A stretch of DNA of 64,000 nt from Micrasema longulum (taxonomy: Eukaryota > Arthropoda > Insecta > Trichoptera > Brachycentridae). Both the position numbers and the translations under genes were made by a program. The notes under the pieces were generated by a model, which was not told the origin of the DNA, searched no databases, and saw nothing but the letters and a program-made list of their open reading frames with translations. The DNA lies in the NCBI GenBank assembly GCA_022494885.1, contig JAGVSM010004941.1, positions 1 through 64,000 of the forward strand. Direction: 5' to 3'. Shown here piece after piece: positions 21,641 to 32,412 of this stretch; the first letter of the stretch is position 1; the number at the start of each line of letters is the position of its first letter.

Positions 21641-22283
21641 ATTTGTGACAGACGCATTATTTCTTTTTTGTATATAATAACTGTTTACCATTGTATACTT
21701 TTCTCGATTTTTTTGTTCTTTTTTTAATATTATGTTTTTTTTTTCACTGGTTTTATTGTAATTTTGTAAAAGGTTCATGGATCCGTAAATAAATAAATAA
21801 ATAAAGATTGATCATTGATTTCGGTTAGTTACTTTGATAAGTCTAATCACCATCGCAATTTTTGCAAAGTCTGCAAGATTATGGCGTTGTAAGCTGAACA
21901 ACGGACATTAAATAAAAGGTGTTCGACACTCTGTGAGAACATGTTATCGCACTATTATTTTAAACCAAGGAAGGTAACTTCTCATAACTCCATATTTGGC
22001 AAAGATTCGATCACCTCGAAAATAGTTTGGTGATGACGACAGAAATTAGTATCTGCCAGCGCTAGGAAAAGCATTTTGATAATATCGCCTGTCCAAAAGC
22101 GCCGTAATGATCGTCCCTATGTTGCTATGAATTTTGTTTTATACAGCGCTTGACAAAGCTAAGGAGAAATTCTGAGAAGAATTATTAGGGTGAGTTTTCT
22201 TGTGGTGTATTTTTCCAATTTTCTTTTAAATCTCCTCTTACCCACGTGCTGGCAAACCTCTAATATAAGTTTTTTATTATAGT
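21641..22283. other. AT-rich stretch, possible retroelement tail
   Basis: An (AAAT)n run at 21787-21805 follows T-rich sequence and could be the 3' tail of a retroelement. The remainder is unassigned. Confidence 0.35.
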
Positions 22284-22581
22284 AATAAAAGACGAGTGAT
22301 ACTTTAATCCACAAATTTGGAATATCCAGTAACCGATTTCATCGCTTTCGCGACATCTTCGAGACTGGTATCTTTATTAAGGAGTTTAGTATATTTTTGT
22401 TAATGATCTTGGAGTTCAGTGAAATTTGTTATTGATCCTTTACTTTCATACAATTTTGAATTCTCTATCCTTACCTCTGTTTAGTATAAATACACTGAAC
22501 TCTTTAATAAAGATACCAGTCTCGAAGGTGTCGCGAAAGCGATGAAACCGGTCACTAGATATTCCGAATTTGTGGATCAAA
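22284..22581. mobile_element. Fold-back family C, copy 1
   Basis: The left arm AATAAAAGACGAGTGATACT, CCACAAATTTGGAATATCCA and CATCGCTTTCGCGACATCTT is inverted at 22496-22581 (TCGAAGGTGTCGCGAAAGCG; GAAACCGGTCACTAGATATT; TTTGTGGATC). The outermost 20 bp of the right arm are lost. The loop is AT-rich. Copies: 44784 and 61953. Confidence 0.85.
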
Positions 22582-22593
22582 CTAAATTAAAAT

Positions 22594-22632
22594 GAACTTC
22601 CAGCAAGAATTTTCACTTACAAACTTAAATGC
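22594..22632 (+). repeat. Short repeat trailing family C
   Basis: GAACTTCCAGCAAGAATTTT and CACTTACAAACTTAAATGC recur just after the family C copy at 45053-45083, and partly at 63083-63105. This suggests family C sits inside a larger repeat unit. Confidence 0.6.
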
Positions 22633-23194
22633 TCTAAAATAAGGGTTATTCCTAAATAAAGCACTCGTTGAATTTGATTAAGTCGTATTTTTTTTCAAGA
22701 ATACTTAATCTCATAGGATTCCAAAATTAAATTAGTGTGACGAAAAAAGTCTGAAGTTCATCTCTGTTCTCCGAGGGTGTGTTGTATGCCGGGGGGTGGG
22801 AGGTGTCTGTGTGGGGATTCGCGGAGCGGAGGGGACGCGGGTCCGGCTAACCTGTTATTACCGCCCAGAAAGCCGAAGATCTCTACAAGATATCAAAATA
22901 AGACTTCATAAAATCCTTAACACGTACGTTGTGCTGTAAGAGATCTCCTGAGAACTTCAAGATATGTTTAAATATTTATTATTTTGTATTTACGCACGTA
23001 ATTATCACGCTATGAAACCGCCGTCAAAACGTTTTGATAATCTATTCACTTTCTTACCCTTAAATTGATGAAAAAAAAACAGTATTATATACAAATTATG
23101 TATATTATATCACCGTTATATCGACGAAACGAACTGGATCTGAGATAATGATTTTAATGACACGAATTGTTAAAATTTATCTCAACAGAGATAC
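22633..23194. other. Single-copy stretch with GC-rich island 22780-22870
   Basis: GCCGGGGGGTGGGAGGTGTC and GCGGAGCGGAGGGGACGCGG stand out from AT-rich flanks. No frame or repeat is recognised. Confidence 0.4.
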
Positions 23195-23285
23195 GAAAGT
23201 CTAGGCGTTTACACGGCTTATGACCTGTCATCGGAAGTATCCATTTTACACATTCACCATTCAGCTAAGGATTAAACATTCACGT
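23195..23285 (-). repeat. Family B repeat fragment
   Basis: AAAGTCTAGGCGTTTACACG, GCTTATGACCTGTCATCGGA and ACACATTCACCATTCAGCTA match the inverted family B core. Confidence 0.7.
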
Positions 23286-23489
23286 TTCCCAAATACCTGT
23301 TTTGAAATAAGATTTCGAGAAATAAAAGAGCTGAAACGTTTATTGACTCGTATGAGTGAATTATTTAACCTACTTTAAAAAGTAGCGTTATGCATGCACG
23401 AGTATAACCCCGTTTGCCCATTTTGAAGAAAACGCAACAATCTTACTTACTTAAATTAACCGTAGGTATTTGAATTATTATTGTTTAAA

Positions 23490-23565
23490 ATGTATCAACA
23501 TTCCCTTTCCGCATCTAATGGCCCATAGGGCACTGCATTGGTACACGAATCGCACGAGTATGTCC
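23490..23565 (-). mobile_element. SINE-2 3' fragment
   Basis: CATTCCCTTTCCGCATCTAA then ATAGGGCACTGCATTGGTAC matches the SINE-2 end (compare 27411). Confidence 0.7.
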
Positions 23566-24425
23566 AAATGTTTATAGGCAGTCTGGATTTCCTTCTCAAA
23601 ACATTGTTTATTAAACAACTGGTGTAAGAAGTATAAAAATTGGAAAATTGTTTTCAGGCGTTGCCCTGTAGGTGAATTGGTTCAGCCGGGCGAATCTCAA
23701 CCACATGATAAAGATTTCAGCTCTTTTACTTCACAAAAGTCAATAGATGGAAGAGTTGAGGAAATTTAGATGTTTTAAAAAAAAAATCTAAATACTGTTG
23801 TTAAAAATATATATTTTCTCGTATAGATATAGATACGGATACAGAAATGGATATAGATATAAATAAAGATATGGACACAGATATAAACATATAAAAAAAA
23901 TATTTTAAAAAAAAGTCTTAATACCTATTATGTACACATTTGTATTTTGAATTTTGGAATTTCTGTTTTGATTTTTAAATATTTTTTTTTAATCTCATAA
24001 AACTGCAGTATTGTGAACTTATTTTTAGTTTAAAAAAAAAACTTTTGAACACTATTGTTAAAATATATATGTTTCCTCGCTCCTTACAGCTAAGTTGGTT
24101 GTAATTATTATTATACAAATAGTGTAATCATATATTTTTAAGCTAAGGATCTTATATCAAATAAATTGGCTTGGTAAGTTATGTGATAAAACAATTAAAA
24201 AAATATTCTAAAAAAATGTATCTCATACTTATATGTAAATAATTAATAAATAAAAAAAAATAAAAAAAAATAAACATAGGCAGAATGGCGGATGTTACAC
24301 AGTGTGCAAAATGGTGACTTAAACCAACCAATGACAGGTCATAAGCCCTGTAAATGACTAGACTTCCATATTTCCTTCTCAAAAATGATTTGTCTCTCTG
24401 TTGCAATGGGTTTAGATGTTTTTAA
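23566..24425 (+). repeat. Family B copy, split by AT-rich insertion
   Basis: The left half (23566-23790: TTGTTTTCAGGCGTTGCCCT; GATTTCAGCTCTTTTACTTC) and the right half (24281-24425: GGATGTTACACAGTGTGCAA; CCAATGACAGGTCATAAGCC) are in the right order and orientation. They are separated by about 490 bp of AT-rich DNA. Confidence 0.7.
23791..24280. repeat. AT-rich insert with degenerate GATATA repeat and local duplication
   Basis: Positions 23822-23893 are a degenerate GATATA-type microsatellite. A roughly 50-bp segment (A-run, then TGTTGTTAAAAATATATATT) at 23771-23820 recurs at 24029-24079, so the insert grew partly by local duplication. Confidence 0.5.
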
Positions 24426-25135
24426 TAATTTTATACCAACATCGTTTCTGAACGTCAAAAAAATGAAAATTAAAAAAAAGTTAAGTATTGTTTAAGTAGT
24501 TTATTCGAGTGATGAAATCAACGTTTTAAAAACAGAAACTGCCATTACATTGTTATGAGCATCAATCATGCAGATAAGGGAAAAGATAGCATTTTAATAG
24601 TATAAAATAAGATTTTCACGGTAAACTTTATCTACAAGTTATTTTAATTTCTACGTAAACGTTAGAGACGTTAAGAATCTAGTTTATGGAAATTCCAGTT
24701 AAAGCATAATTAGGTACAATGGTCACGGATATAATGCATGAAGTGTATGGAGAGTGGAGACATACTTGACTTGTGTTGGACAGATTGGAGCTGGAGATTA
24801 GCTTAGTACGTGATATTTCTCTCTATGGCGGAGATCGCTTCGCGGCCCGACACAAATCGTGGAAATATTTATCTCAAAAGAAAACCGCCTCTACATTATG
24901 GAATTCAGACTAAACTGTGTTTAAGACCATAGGCTACTTTAAGTCCTTGTAAGAATAAATGTGAGTGTGGTTTTCGATTAGGGAAGCAATCACTTGGTAC
25001 TACGTACATACATAAGTAAAATTTGTGCTTATTACTAATACAACAAATTATATAAAGTTCTTTGAAATAAATTAAAAAACATTTTTATGATGTAATTTCA
25101 GCATAAAAGAGTTTTATTTTATAGTTTATATTATA
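24426..25135. other. Single-copy stretch with GC-richer patch
   Basis: Positions 24770-24870 (GGCGGAGATCGCTTCGCGGC) are GC-richer. Nothing is recognised. Confidence 0.4.
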
Positions 25136-25695
25136 TCGAGCCATAATCGGTAGAACAACGTAAGCGACATTTTTGGCGAATTGCATTTTTTTAAGGAAAA
25201 GTGTTATTTATTGCCCCCTGCACAAGTGTTAAAAACATAATAGCTCTAAAAAATTCACCTGCCACATTTAGGGATATTATTTTTTTATTTATTAAAAAAA
25301 AAACAACAGCTATTATAACAAAAACATATTAACAAATAAACCAAAATTATATGCCAATTATAGTTTTCTATGTATTACTCCGCATCATTCCACTTTTTTT
25401 TCCTTTTTTATTCATGTTGACGTATTATTTTTAAGCTATACAAAACAACGTAACCGACGGCAATGTAGTGAATGTAGGCGATTACACTAGCTCGCACCCA
25501 GCTAGAGTTATAGGCCAAACAGCGTTACCACCACTATCTTAAAAGCGGAAGGTATTTGAACAATTTGGCTGTCATTTTAGTATTGACAGTAACCAACCAT
25601 TATAAATCCCATTTGCCGAATTATTAAAAAAATATATATCTAACAAAAAATTTTGTTGAACGTTGAAAAACGTTGCTCTGCCGATTATGCCTCGA
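25136..25695. mobile_element. 560-bp terminal inverted repeat element, family unknown
   Basis: The left end TCGAGCCATAATCGGTAGAA is matched by the inverted right end (inverted: TCGAGGCATAATCGGCAGAG). Further pairing continues as CAACGT. TATA flanks both ends (25132-25135 and 25696-25699), which could be a 4-bp or nested TA target duplication. CAACGTAAGCGAC near the left end recurs as CAACGTAACCGAC at 25447-25459. No transposase frame is seen. Confidence 0.75.
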
Positions 25696-26190
25696 TATAG
25701 TTATCGTGTCAACCAATTTAAGTGATAAATTTGTTATAAAACTGTCACAATACATTGAAAATAAAACTGGATGTGTTTGTTGGAATTGGTTCCATAAATA
25801 CTAAAGATCTCTGTTTACGCATGCGCGGAAATTCTGTATCGGGGACTACCTTAAAGGAACTAAAACACTAACAAAATTCCATATTCCAGAATCAGACAGA
25901 GCGCAGCATATTTTATACCAGTCTGCGCATAACCGTGCAGTCGGAAGGTTCTGTGTGGGGTTTTCGCAATTTTTAAACATCTAACCTATCTCACATCGCT
26001 ACGATTAAAATAACACACCAATAACAGAATATTTCTTGTTAGTTATTTAAAAGATGAGTATTATAGCTGATTTAATTATTATTTTTTTATATTTAATAAT
26101 TGGTGGTCAAATTTTAAGGTCCATTCAATATAAACGGACCGTGCATGGAAGATAGAATCCATAGCTTGTGACAAGTTCTGTATTCTATAT
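25696..26190. other. Unassigned stretch
   Basis: GC-richer around 25815-25965 (GTTTACGCATGCGCGGAAAT; CTGCGCATAACCGTGCAGTC). No coding or RNA structure that I can support. Confidence 0.35.
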
Positions 26191-26450
26191 GTCGGCTTCG
26201 TGGGAAAATGGTCAGCGCGTTTGCTTACTACGCAAGAGGTCTCGGGTTATATTACCGATTTGGTCGACATGAAATATTTATACAAAAGGTGTTTTTACAC
26301 TAAAATATTTCATAGTCCCCTGGACTGGCACCAGAAGCGTAAAACTAATCGTCTTATCTTTATGTAACAAAAATGATCCAGATACGCTGCAATTGGTGTA
26401 CCAATGCAGTGCCTCCTGCACCATTAGGTGAGGAAAGGGAATAATGGTGA
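26191..26450 (+). mobile_element. SINE-2 copy, near full length
   Basis: Head GTCGGCTTCGTGGGAAAATG with GTCAGCGCGTTTGC (box A region). GGTCTCGGGTTATATTACCG is a decayed box B. The body follows: TGAAATATTTATACAAAAGG, GTCCCCTGGACTGGCACCAG, and an end CAATTGGTGTACCAATGCAG then GGAAAGGGAATAATGGTG. Confidence 0.9.
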
Positions 26451-27402
26451 AAAAAAAATATGTATGAAAGGAACAATTGATTGAATTTAAAAAAAAATGT
26501 TTTATCTTTTATATTTTTGTTTTCTGCATCTCATGGTTCCTAGAGGAATATTGATAAGTGAGTACGACTTAAATAAAAATCTTTTCTTCATGATTTCGAA
26601 TTTGTATTTATAAAAATGCTAGATACTGCACTCTTCGTAATGACAGCAGAGGAATTCGCTCCAAAACAAACAAAAAAACAGTCAGAAGCCAGCCGTCAAA
26701 CCAAAAACCAAACTTTTCTAAGTAATGCCGACTACCAACATGAGCCGGGAAAAATAGAGACGTACTTGGGGAAACCAGTAATTAAAAAGAAAACTCACCG
26801 TTTTTTAATTTTGGTAGGTATGGGAGAAAATGTAAATCATAAATTTCGTCTATATTTGAATATACACCCGAGATAAAAGAGTTTAAGTCGGGATATGTAG
26901 CGATTGTATGTCTCTCCCCTTAAGGAAATATGTTGATGTACGCATAAGTTTACATGTGATATTTTATATGCTACGTGATATCATAATAAAATTATTATAT
27001 AGTTTGTAACTTTTCTCAATAAATTCTCGTGTCATGTAACTGAAAAATAAATATTATTGTCATCATTATAATGACTATGCAAATCCTTTTGCCGTGTAGT
27101 TTAGACAAACGTTAGTTTAGAACTAAGGACATTCGTTAAAAAATAATTACGGCTACTTTTGAGTGATTTTATAATATGTGATTAGAGCCTTTCATAAAAT
27201 GTATCGCCTTATTGAAAAAATCATACATTTTACACATATGTTAAGTTTGTGTATGTTTTATATTAATATGTGTGACATATCATAAATATAATTGTATATC
27301 TATGTACATATATACTTTAAATGAGGGTTCATTATTTTAACGTGAAACTCTCTCGCAATTTGGGACATGAAAATTAATAACTATTTCATACAAAATTGTA
27401 TT
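26451..27402. other. AT-rich stretch, nothing recognised
   Basis: An 86-codon open frame (26616-26876) is lysine/glutamine-rich, with no recognisable domain and no neighbouring gene. I do not annotate it as a gene. Confidence 0.4.
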
Positions 27403-27645
27403 TCATCATCTTTCCCTTTCCGCATCTAATAATGCATAGAGCACTGCATTAGTACACCAATCGTAGTGTATCTTGATCATTTTTGTTACATGAAGGTAAG
27501 ATGATTAGTCTAACGCTTCAGGTACCAGTTCAGGCACTGTTAACTTGTGTAAAAACACATTTTTAAATCAATATTTCATGTGAACCACTTTGGGAATCGA
27601 ACCCGAGATCTCTTGGATGGCAGGTTAACGCGCTGAAATTGTACC
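27403..27645 (-). mobile_element. SINE-2 copy
   Basis: Inverted relative to 26191: CATCTTTCCCTTTCCGCATC end, TTACATGAAGGTAAGATGAT body, and GGGAATCGAACCCGAGATCT (box B region, 27591-27610). The head decays after 27630. Confidence 0.9.
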
Positions 27646-28087
27646 TATTTATAAAAAAGAAAATAAAAATAAAAACATTAAAATAACAGGTTACAATAGT
27701 ATTTGAGTTTCTCTAGCCTTTTCGCAAGAAACTTTGTACCTTATTTTATACTCTTTAAAGTCAAATTTAATTTATTTTATAATTAGTGAGCTTAAGATGG
27801 TAAGAATATCAAATGAATTTGATGAATAATCATAACGATCGTATGAGAGCGACTTGATAGTAAACCCGAGTATCCTTTATAAGGGGAAACAATATTTTCA
27901 GCAGATTCTCAGCGTGGAAAATCTTCTCCTGATAATTATCATCGGCTTAAAATTAGATAAATCTACGATCATTAAAATAATGCTATTTTATCAATATTGG
28001 AATTACTTGAATTGGCTGATTTATTATTTAATCTTCAATTTCTTAGAATCAAGTAAACTATTCAATCCCACGTTTTATATTTAACCC
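27646..28087. other. AT-rich stretch, nothing recognised
   Basis: No feature identified. Confidence 0.4.
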
Positions 28088-28195
28088 ATATAACATCATA
28101 TCTTTATCCAAACCTAATTCTGTATAGGGCACTGAATTTATACACCTGTAACATATAATACCGTATCTTGATACATTTTTGATAGTTTTGATAGC
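28088..28195 (-). mobile_element. SINE-2 3' fragment
   Basis: CATATCTTTATCCAAACCTA then TGTATAGGGCACTGAATTTA is a diverged SINE-2 end. Confidence 0.5.
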
Positions 28196-28309
28196 TTCAT
28201 ACAATGAGGAAGTTCAGTGTCTTTTTCTTCTTTTTTTTGTTTGTTAATAGAATATTAAACTAAGCAAAAATTTTATTTTTATTTATCGTATTATCAGCGC
28301 TATGATTTT

Positions 28310-28570
28310 TTAAAGTTTTGTATTTCTGAAATAACTCCGCGTGTGACGCCATTGCATGGTTCATATGAACCAGTGACATCATTCAAAGTAGTGCGTTTTT
28401 ATCAAAATATTTTTTATTATTTTTTTCGTTCATTTTCAAGAATCTTTGAGGTACAATTTAATGCTTAAATTTTTACCGCGCGCAAGAAAACATTTTTCGT
28501 ATCTAATTTCCCGTAGGGCTGAAGTTCCTGATTGTTTAAACCTCTTATTAAGGAGATGCGGTTGGTTAGC
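28310..28570 (+). mobile_element. SINE-4 body
   Basis: ATAACTCCGCGTGTGACGCC, GTTCATATGAACCAGTGACA, TACCGCGCGCAAGAAAACAT and CCCGTAGGGCTGAAGTTCC follow the same order as the inverted copy at 50045-50345. The tRNA head is missing. Confidence 0.75.
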
Positions 28571-29001
28571 GACCACGCGTATGTTAAGTATTTTATAAAA
28601 ACACGTTTTTCATAGATCGATTTATCAACAATACTTCAAGCATCCCGACGTCAGTACGGCTCCAATATTCATCCCAAACTCAGTTTTTAATAACTAAGTC
28701 TGAACTCGACGGCAAATAATTATTAATTTGGCTTACTCCATACAAATTTATATGAAAATCGCGCTAGGCTAAAACAATGAATATTAATGATGTTTATGTA
28801 AATGACAGAACAAATACACATTTTTTTCCTGCTTTATAATGTTCTTCATATTATCAACATTAGTATTTATCCGTGATTGCGTATTACATGTACATACAAA
28901 AGTTTCTTTTATAGTAGACTTTACATCTTTTTCTTACCGTACAAATTTAAAAAATATTTTATTACTTTACTGTATGCCAGTAGTTACGCCCACATTATAC
29001 C
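28571..29001. other. Unassigned stretch
   Basis: AT-rich, with GC-richer words such as CATCCCGACGTCAGTACGGC (28643). No repeat ends found. Confidence 0.35.
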
Positions 29002-29201
29002 TAGAGTAGCCGGCATTAAATAAAGTACATCGGGTTCAAGAAAGAGACTGCCGGCGTAATCGGCAAACAGCCGCTTTGTAGAGCGTCGTCATTGTCATAC
29101 ATACATACATGCATACAGATACTGGGACAGAGACGACGCTCTACAAAGTCGGCGGTCTCATTCTTAAGCACGATGTATTTTATTTACTGTCGGTTACTAT
29201 A
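29002..29201. mobile_element. 200-bp fold-back MITE
   Basis: The left arm TAGAGTAGCCGGCATTAAAT, AAAGTACATCGGGTTCAAGA and TTTGTAGAGCGTCGTC pairs with the right arm GACGACGCTCTACAAAGTCG, TTCTTAAGCACGATGTATTT and CTGTCGGTTACTATA. The loop carries a (CATA)n run at 29098-29115. The target site is not clear. Confidence 0.75.
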
Positions 29202-29254
29202 CGTTGTTTGCCTGTTTTGCGCCCTTAAGTAGGTAAATATTGAACGTCGTCCTT

Positions 29255-29328
29255 GATGGGACCTGAACCAGGGACTCAAGCACGGTAGATAAACGTACTC
29301 ACGAGTACACCAACAGGTGGACTAATCA
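29255..29328 (-). mobile_element. tRNA-like SINE head, separate type
   Basis: Minus strand: CCTGTTGGTGTACTCGTGAG as box A and CCTGGTTCAGGTCCCATC as box B. The head differs from SINE-1 to SINE-4. Arms do not close as a functional tRNA. Confidence 0.5.
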
Positions 29329-30479
29329 AATTAATTTGAATATATTCGGGCAAAGGAAAGAACTTATATCCATTACACCACCGCCGGTATGTCGGGATGT
29401 CGGGTTGTCGGGTCTAGATAATTGAGATTCCACGCATAAAGGTACAACATAGCTCGTGCCCCGTGCTGTTCGAACTTCATGTTACCTGTACACTGCGTAC
29501 AACACTGAAATATTCTCACGATACCTAACTATTGTTAATTGGCCGTAATTTCAGTGAATTTAGGTACAAATGTTGCGGAGGAAATGCAAGGAGCGGAATG
29601 TACTCAGTGATTGCGATCCTACTTACATTATTGGGTCTAAATTCCTACACGATTCAGGAATTTCTCCGTTTCAGAGCTCACCACGGATTAGCTTCAGTTT
29701 TCAGGTATTGAGATGTCTGAATAGTAATCTGAGTTATTTACCAGAACACTGTTGTTAACAGTATTACGAGCAGATTCAAATACCGCGATTGTTTTATTAA
29801 TTTATTCGGTTTTGAGCAATTAAAGTGGCTAGCCCATTTTATTTTTACGATTCCTGACAGTTTTTTTACAGTGTACAATTACTATAAAATATTTTTATTG
29901 GTCGCCAAGCAAGTAGGTATGTTTTGCATATTATTTAAACCGAATAATAATATAATTGTATATTACGGACAATGTAAACTCAATACAAGATCTGGTCTTT
30001 GTTGGTGCATGCTTTTATAGATCAAAACAATCATTAAGACATATTCTTTTTATTTTATTTATTTGGAAAAACAACAGTTAATTTATAAACACTTCATATT
30101 ATAATATAGTGTATGAGTCTAATTTAAGTTTTTTACGACTATATAATACTTTTTGTAGACATACTAATGAACAGATTAAAAATAAAAATATATACAAGTA
30201 TATAATAATATTTGGAGAATATCATACGAGGAATTTAAATTAAATAAGAATGATTTCGTTCCCAAAGCGTTAGAAGGGATGAAAAGGATATGAAAAGATT
30301 AGGATAAAATAAGAAAAATGAAGGGTTCTATTGAAGAGATTACCCTCAAAATGCCTATAAAGATATACCAGATCTTGTCTTGAGGTAGTAATTATTATTA
30401 AATATTTCATCCTAGCCCTAATTTTCTTTATTTGTGTTTTATTTCAATTGTACCTGTATATTTTATAAAAAAATGTATT
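29329..30479. other. Mostly single-copy stretch
   Basis: A short tandem of TGTCGGG-type words lies at 29393-29412. Positions 29430-29650 are GC-richer than the flanks. A T-rich run near 30046-30060, followed by GGAAAAACAACAG, may be a retroelement 3' end on the minus strand. Confidence 0.35.
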
Positions 30480-31184
30480 TACCATTAATAAATTTATTTT
30501 AATTTTATTTATTCATATTTTTTCCACATAATAAACAATGATTTATAGTAAAAATAATGTGTCCTCACTGGCGTTACCCGTGCCTAGGACACTAAACAAT
30601 ATACTTTAAAAAAAGTATTTTTACATGTGAGAATTTACAAAGAAGACTTAATATACAGAGATTATTAACAAATGTTCAGACAGTTTTATTCACTACGTAT
30701 TTATGTTTATATTTAATTTATTTATATCTATTATTATTTATATTACAAAACGCACAATAAAAGAACAAATACGTAACATAAGCTATACATTTATGGAGCA
30801 GTTGATTCAATATTGGTTTGGGTGAATTAGACAATCCATTTTACTTCTGCCCAGCAAGTCTACTATCTATTTCACTATAGCCTTTTTGAACATTTTCTTG
30901 TTACTAATGGTTTTAATGGACAGTGGAAGTAGGTTATATATTTTAATTGCATAGTACTTAAAATCCCCGTTTCCAAAAGTGGTGTAAGTTTTCATTTGTT
31001 GAAGTTGTCTTTGTGTCGAGGTCTGAGAGAATAAGTCCGTAAGAGAGAGTAAGTGATAGAATAAGTAAGAGAATGAGTAAGTAAAAAGAGAAGCCAGTAA
31101 ATAAATAAATGTATACCCAAACCACTCTTTCGCATCACTCACACGCAAAATTGCTGGTGTCAGAGAAAAGGAGTAATCAGTCAA
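30480..31184 (-). pseudogene. LINE C-terminal relic and 3' UTR
   Basis: Minus-strand codons 30867-31030 read TFGNGDFKYYAIKIYNLLPL and then SIKTISNKKMFKKAIVK. This is the pattern 'YGxRxFxYxAPKLYNxLPxxIRxxxSxxxFKxxLKxYL' that ends many LINE ORF2 proteins. The N-terminal half of the open frame is low complexity and not convincing. The AT-rich 3' flank to 30480 contains T-rich runs that could be the poly(A) tail. The catalytic domain is absent. Confidence 0.45.
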
Positions 31185-31644
31185 TAAAAGAAAACTTTAC
31201 TTAACACAAGCTTTTATATTTTTCTGTTCCTCACCTACCTCCAAAGTGGTGATAAACCCGGCGTGAAGTCCCACCGGGATATCAGGGGCCTTATGCTAGA
31301 CTGATTTGTCTTTAGGATCGTATGTGACTTCTGTAAATTGATGAGTGACTGTTTTCTTAAACCATCCATACGAATAAAATCGATCAAAAACCAGATGACT
31401 TTATATCTTATTGACAATCGAATGCGTCATTCTAACTTTAGCTGTCAAACTTCCTTCGTGTAAAACTTGGGCTATTCATGTTTGAATGACCAGTATTTTT
31501 ACTTCATTTTAACTTAAAATTGACAACACTGATAAATGTTATGGATGTTAAAATGTGCAACAGATATAATTCAGAAGTTTCGCTAGAAACATGATTTTAA
31601 ATTTACATTATCGCTCGTCAATGTCAGAATGTGAATAAGAGATA
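31185..31644. other. Unassigned stretch
   Basis: A GC-richer patch at 31232-31300 (GTGAAGTCCCACCGGGATAT) sits in a 60-codon minus-strand frame without a recognisable domain. Confidence 0.35.
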
Positions 31645-32106
31645 AATTATATTTATTTATTTACACATACGCCCAATGGGCATTTTTAAGGACGCATTTA
31701 TACATAGAAAATTATTATGAAGGAAAGTAGAAAGACACAATGGTATATAATAGACTTGGTGGGAGTGGAAGCGGGAGAGAGGTGTTAATAATTAAATTTT
31801 ATCCAGTGATCGTTTGAAGGAAGACAACTTGTTATCAAAGGAATCAAGACTGGCATGTTTGTTGGCAGACCTAAGAATTTTGGGAATAGTGAAATATAAA
31901 CCATAGTTAGTTCTATGGTTATGGATATGAAAGAGTAAGTTTTGTCTGAGGTTTCTAGTTGGGATATTTAATTTTATTGAGCTTAGTAGTTCAGGCGCAT
32001 CAAATAGTGAGTTGAGAATTTTAAATAGGACTAGAAGGCCGGATTTATTTCGACGGTCTTGTAGAGAAGATATATTTAATGTAGTTTCTAACTCATCATA
32101 CGTATA
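31645..32106 (-). pseudogene. LINE ORF2 C-terminus with intact stop, plus 3' UTR
   Basis: Minus-strand codons 31792-32106 are open for about 105 codons without a methionine start. They contain SLQDRRNKSGLLVLFKILNS, then LNIPTRNLRQNLLFHIHNHR and TNYG, then SFDNKLSSFKRSLDKI and a TAA at 31792-31794. This is the standard C-terminal order of jockey/CR1-like LINEs: 'LxxRRxxxxLxFLFKxLN', 'VPxRxxR', 'RTNYGxxSP' and 'F..LxxFKRxL'. Beyond the stop, a 3' UTR runs to about 31645, with ATTTATTTATTTACACATAC as the tail. This is the best preserved LINE reading frame of the window, truncated at its 5' side. Confidence 0.85.
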
Positions 32107-32163
32107 TTAAGCGATGGCTGCTCTCGGGAAAAATTCTAAATAAGGAAATCGAGTGGAGATAAG

Positions 32164-32412
32164 TCTGCCTCGTCGCAAAGTTCTCGGCACGTTTACTTAC
32201 CGTTCTTGAGGTCCTGAGTTAGATCTCTGGCAGGGTGTACGTGAAATATTGATTTGAAAGATTGTTAAAACTGCGCTATTTCATTGTTCCTGAATTAGCA
32301 CCTGTATCGTAAGACTGATCACCCTAATTTCGTTTAAGAGATGATCAAAATAGCATTTATTTTGCTAATAGAGTGCTCTATGCACTACAGGGTACGGAAA
32401 GAGGGATGATGA
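32164..32412 (+). mobile_element. SINE-2 copy, diverged
   Basis: The head region TCTCGGCACGTTTACTTACC and a box-B remnant GTCCTGAGTTAGATCTCTGG are followed by a body (TGTACGTGAAATATTGATTT) and an end (ACAGGGTACGGAAAGAGGGA). Confidence 0.7.

Noticed and set aside
22284..22581. Confirmed hammerhead ribozyme
   Set aside because: A stem followed by GAAAC is present, but the CUGAUGA core is not visible; left as a hypothesis in the findings.
26616..26876. 86-codon plus-strand frame as a possible small gene
   Set aside because: No recognisable domain, no promoter or splice context and no neighbours; compatible with chance.
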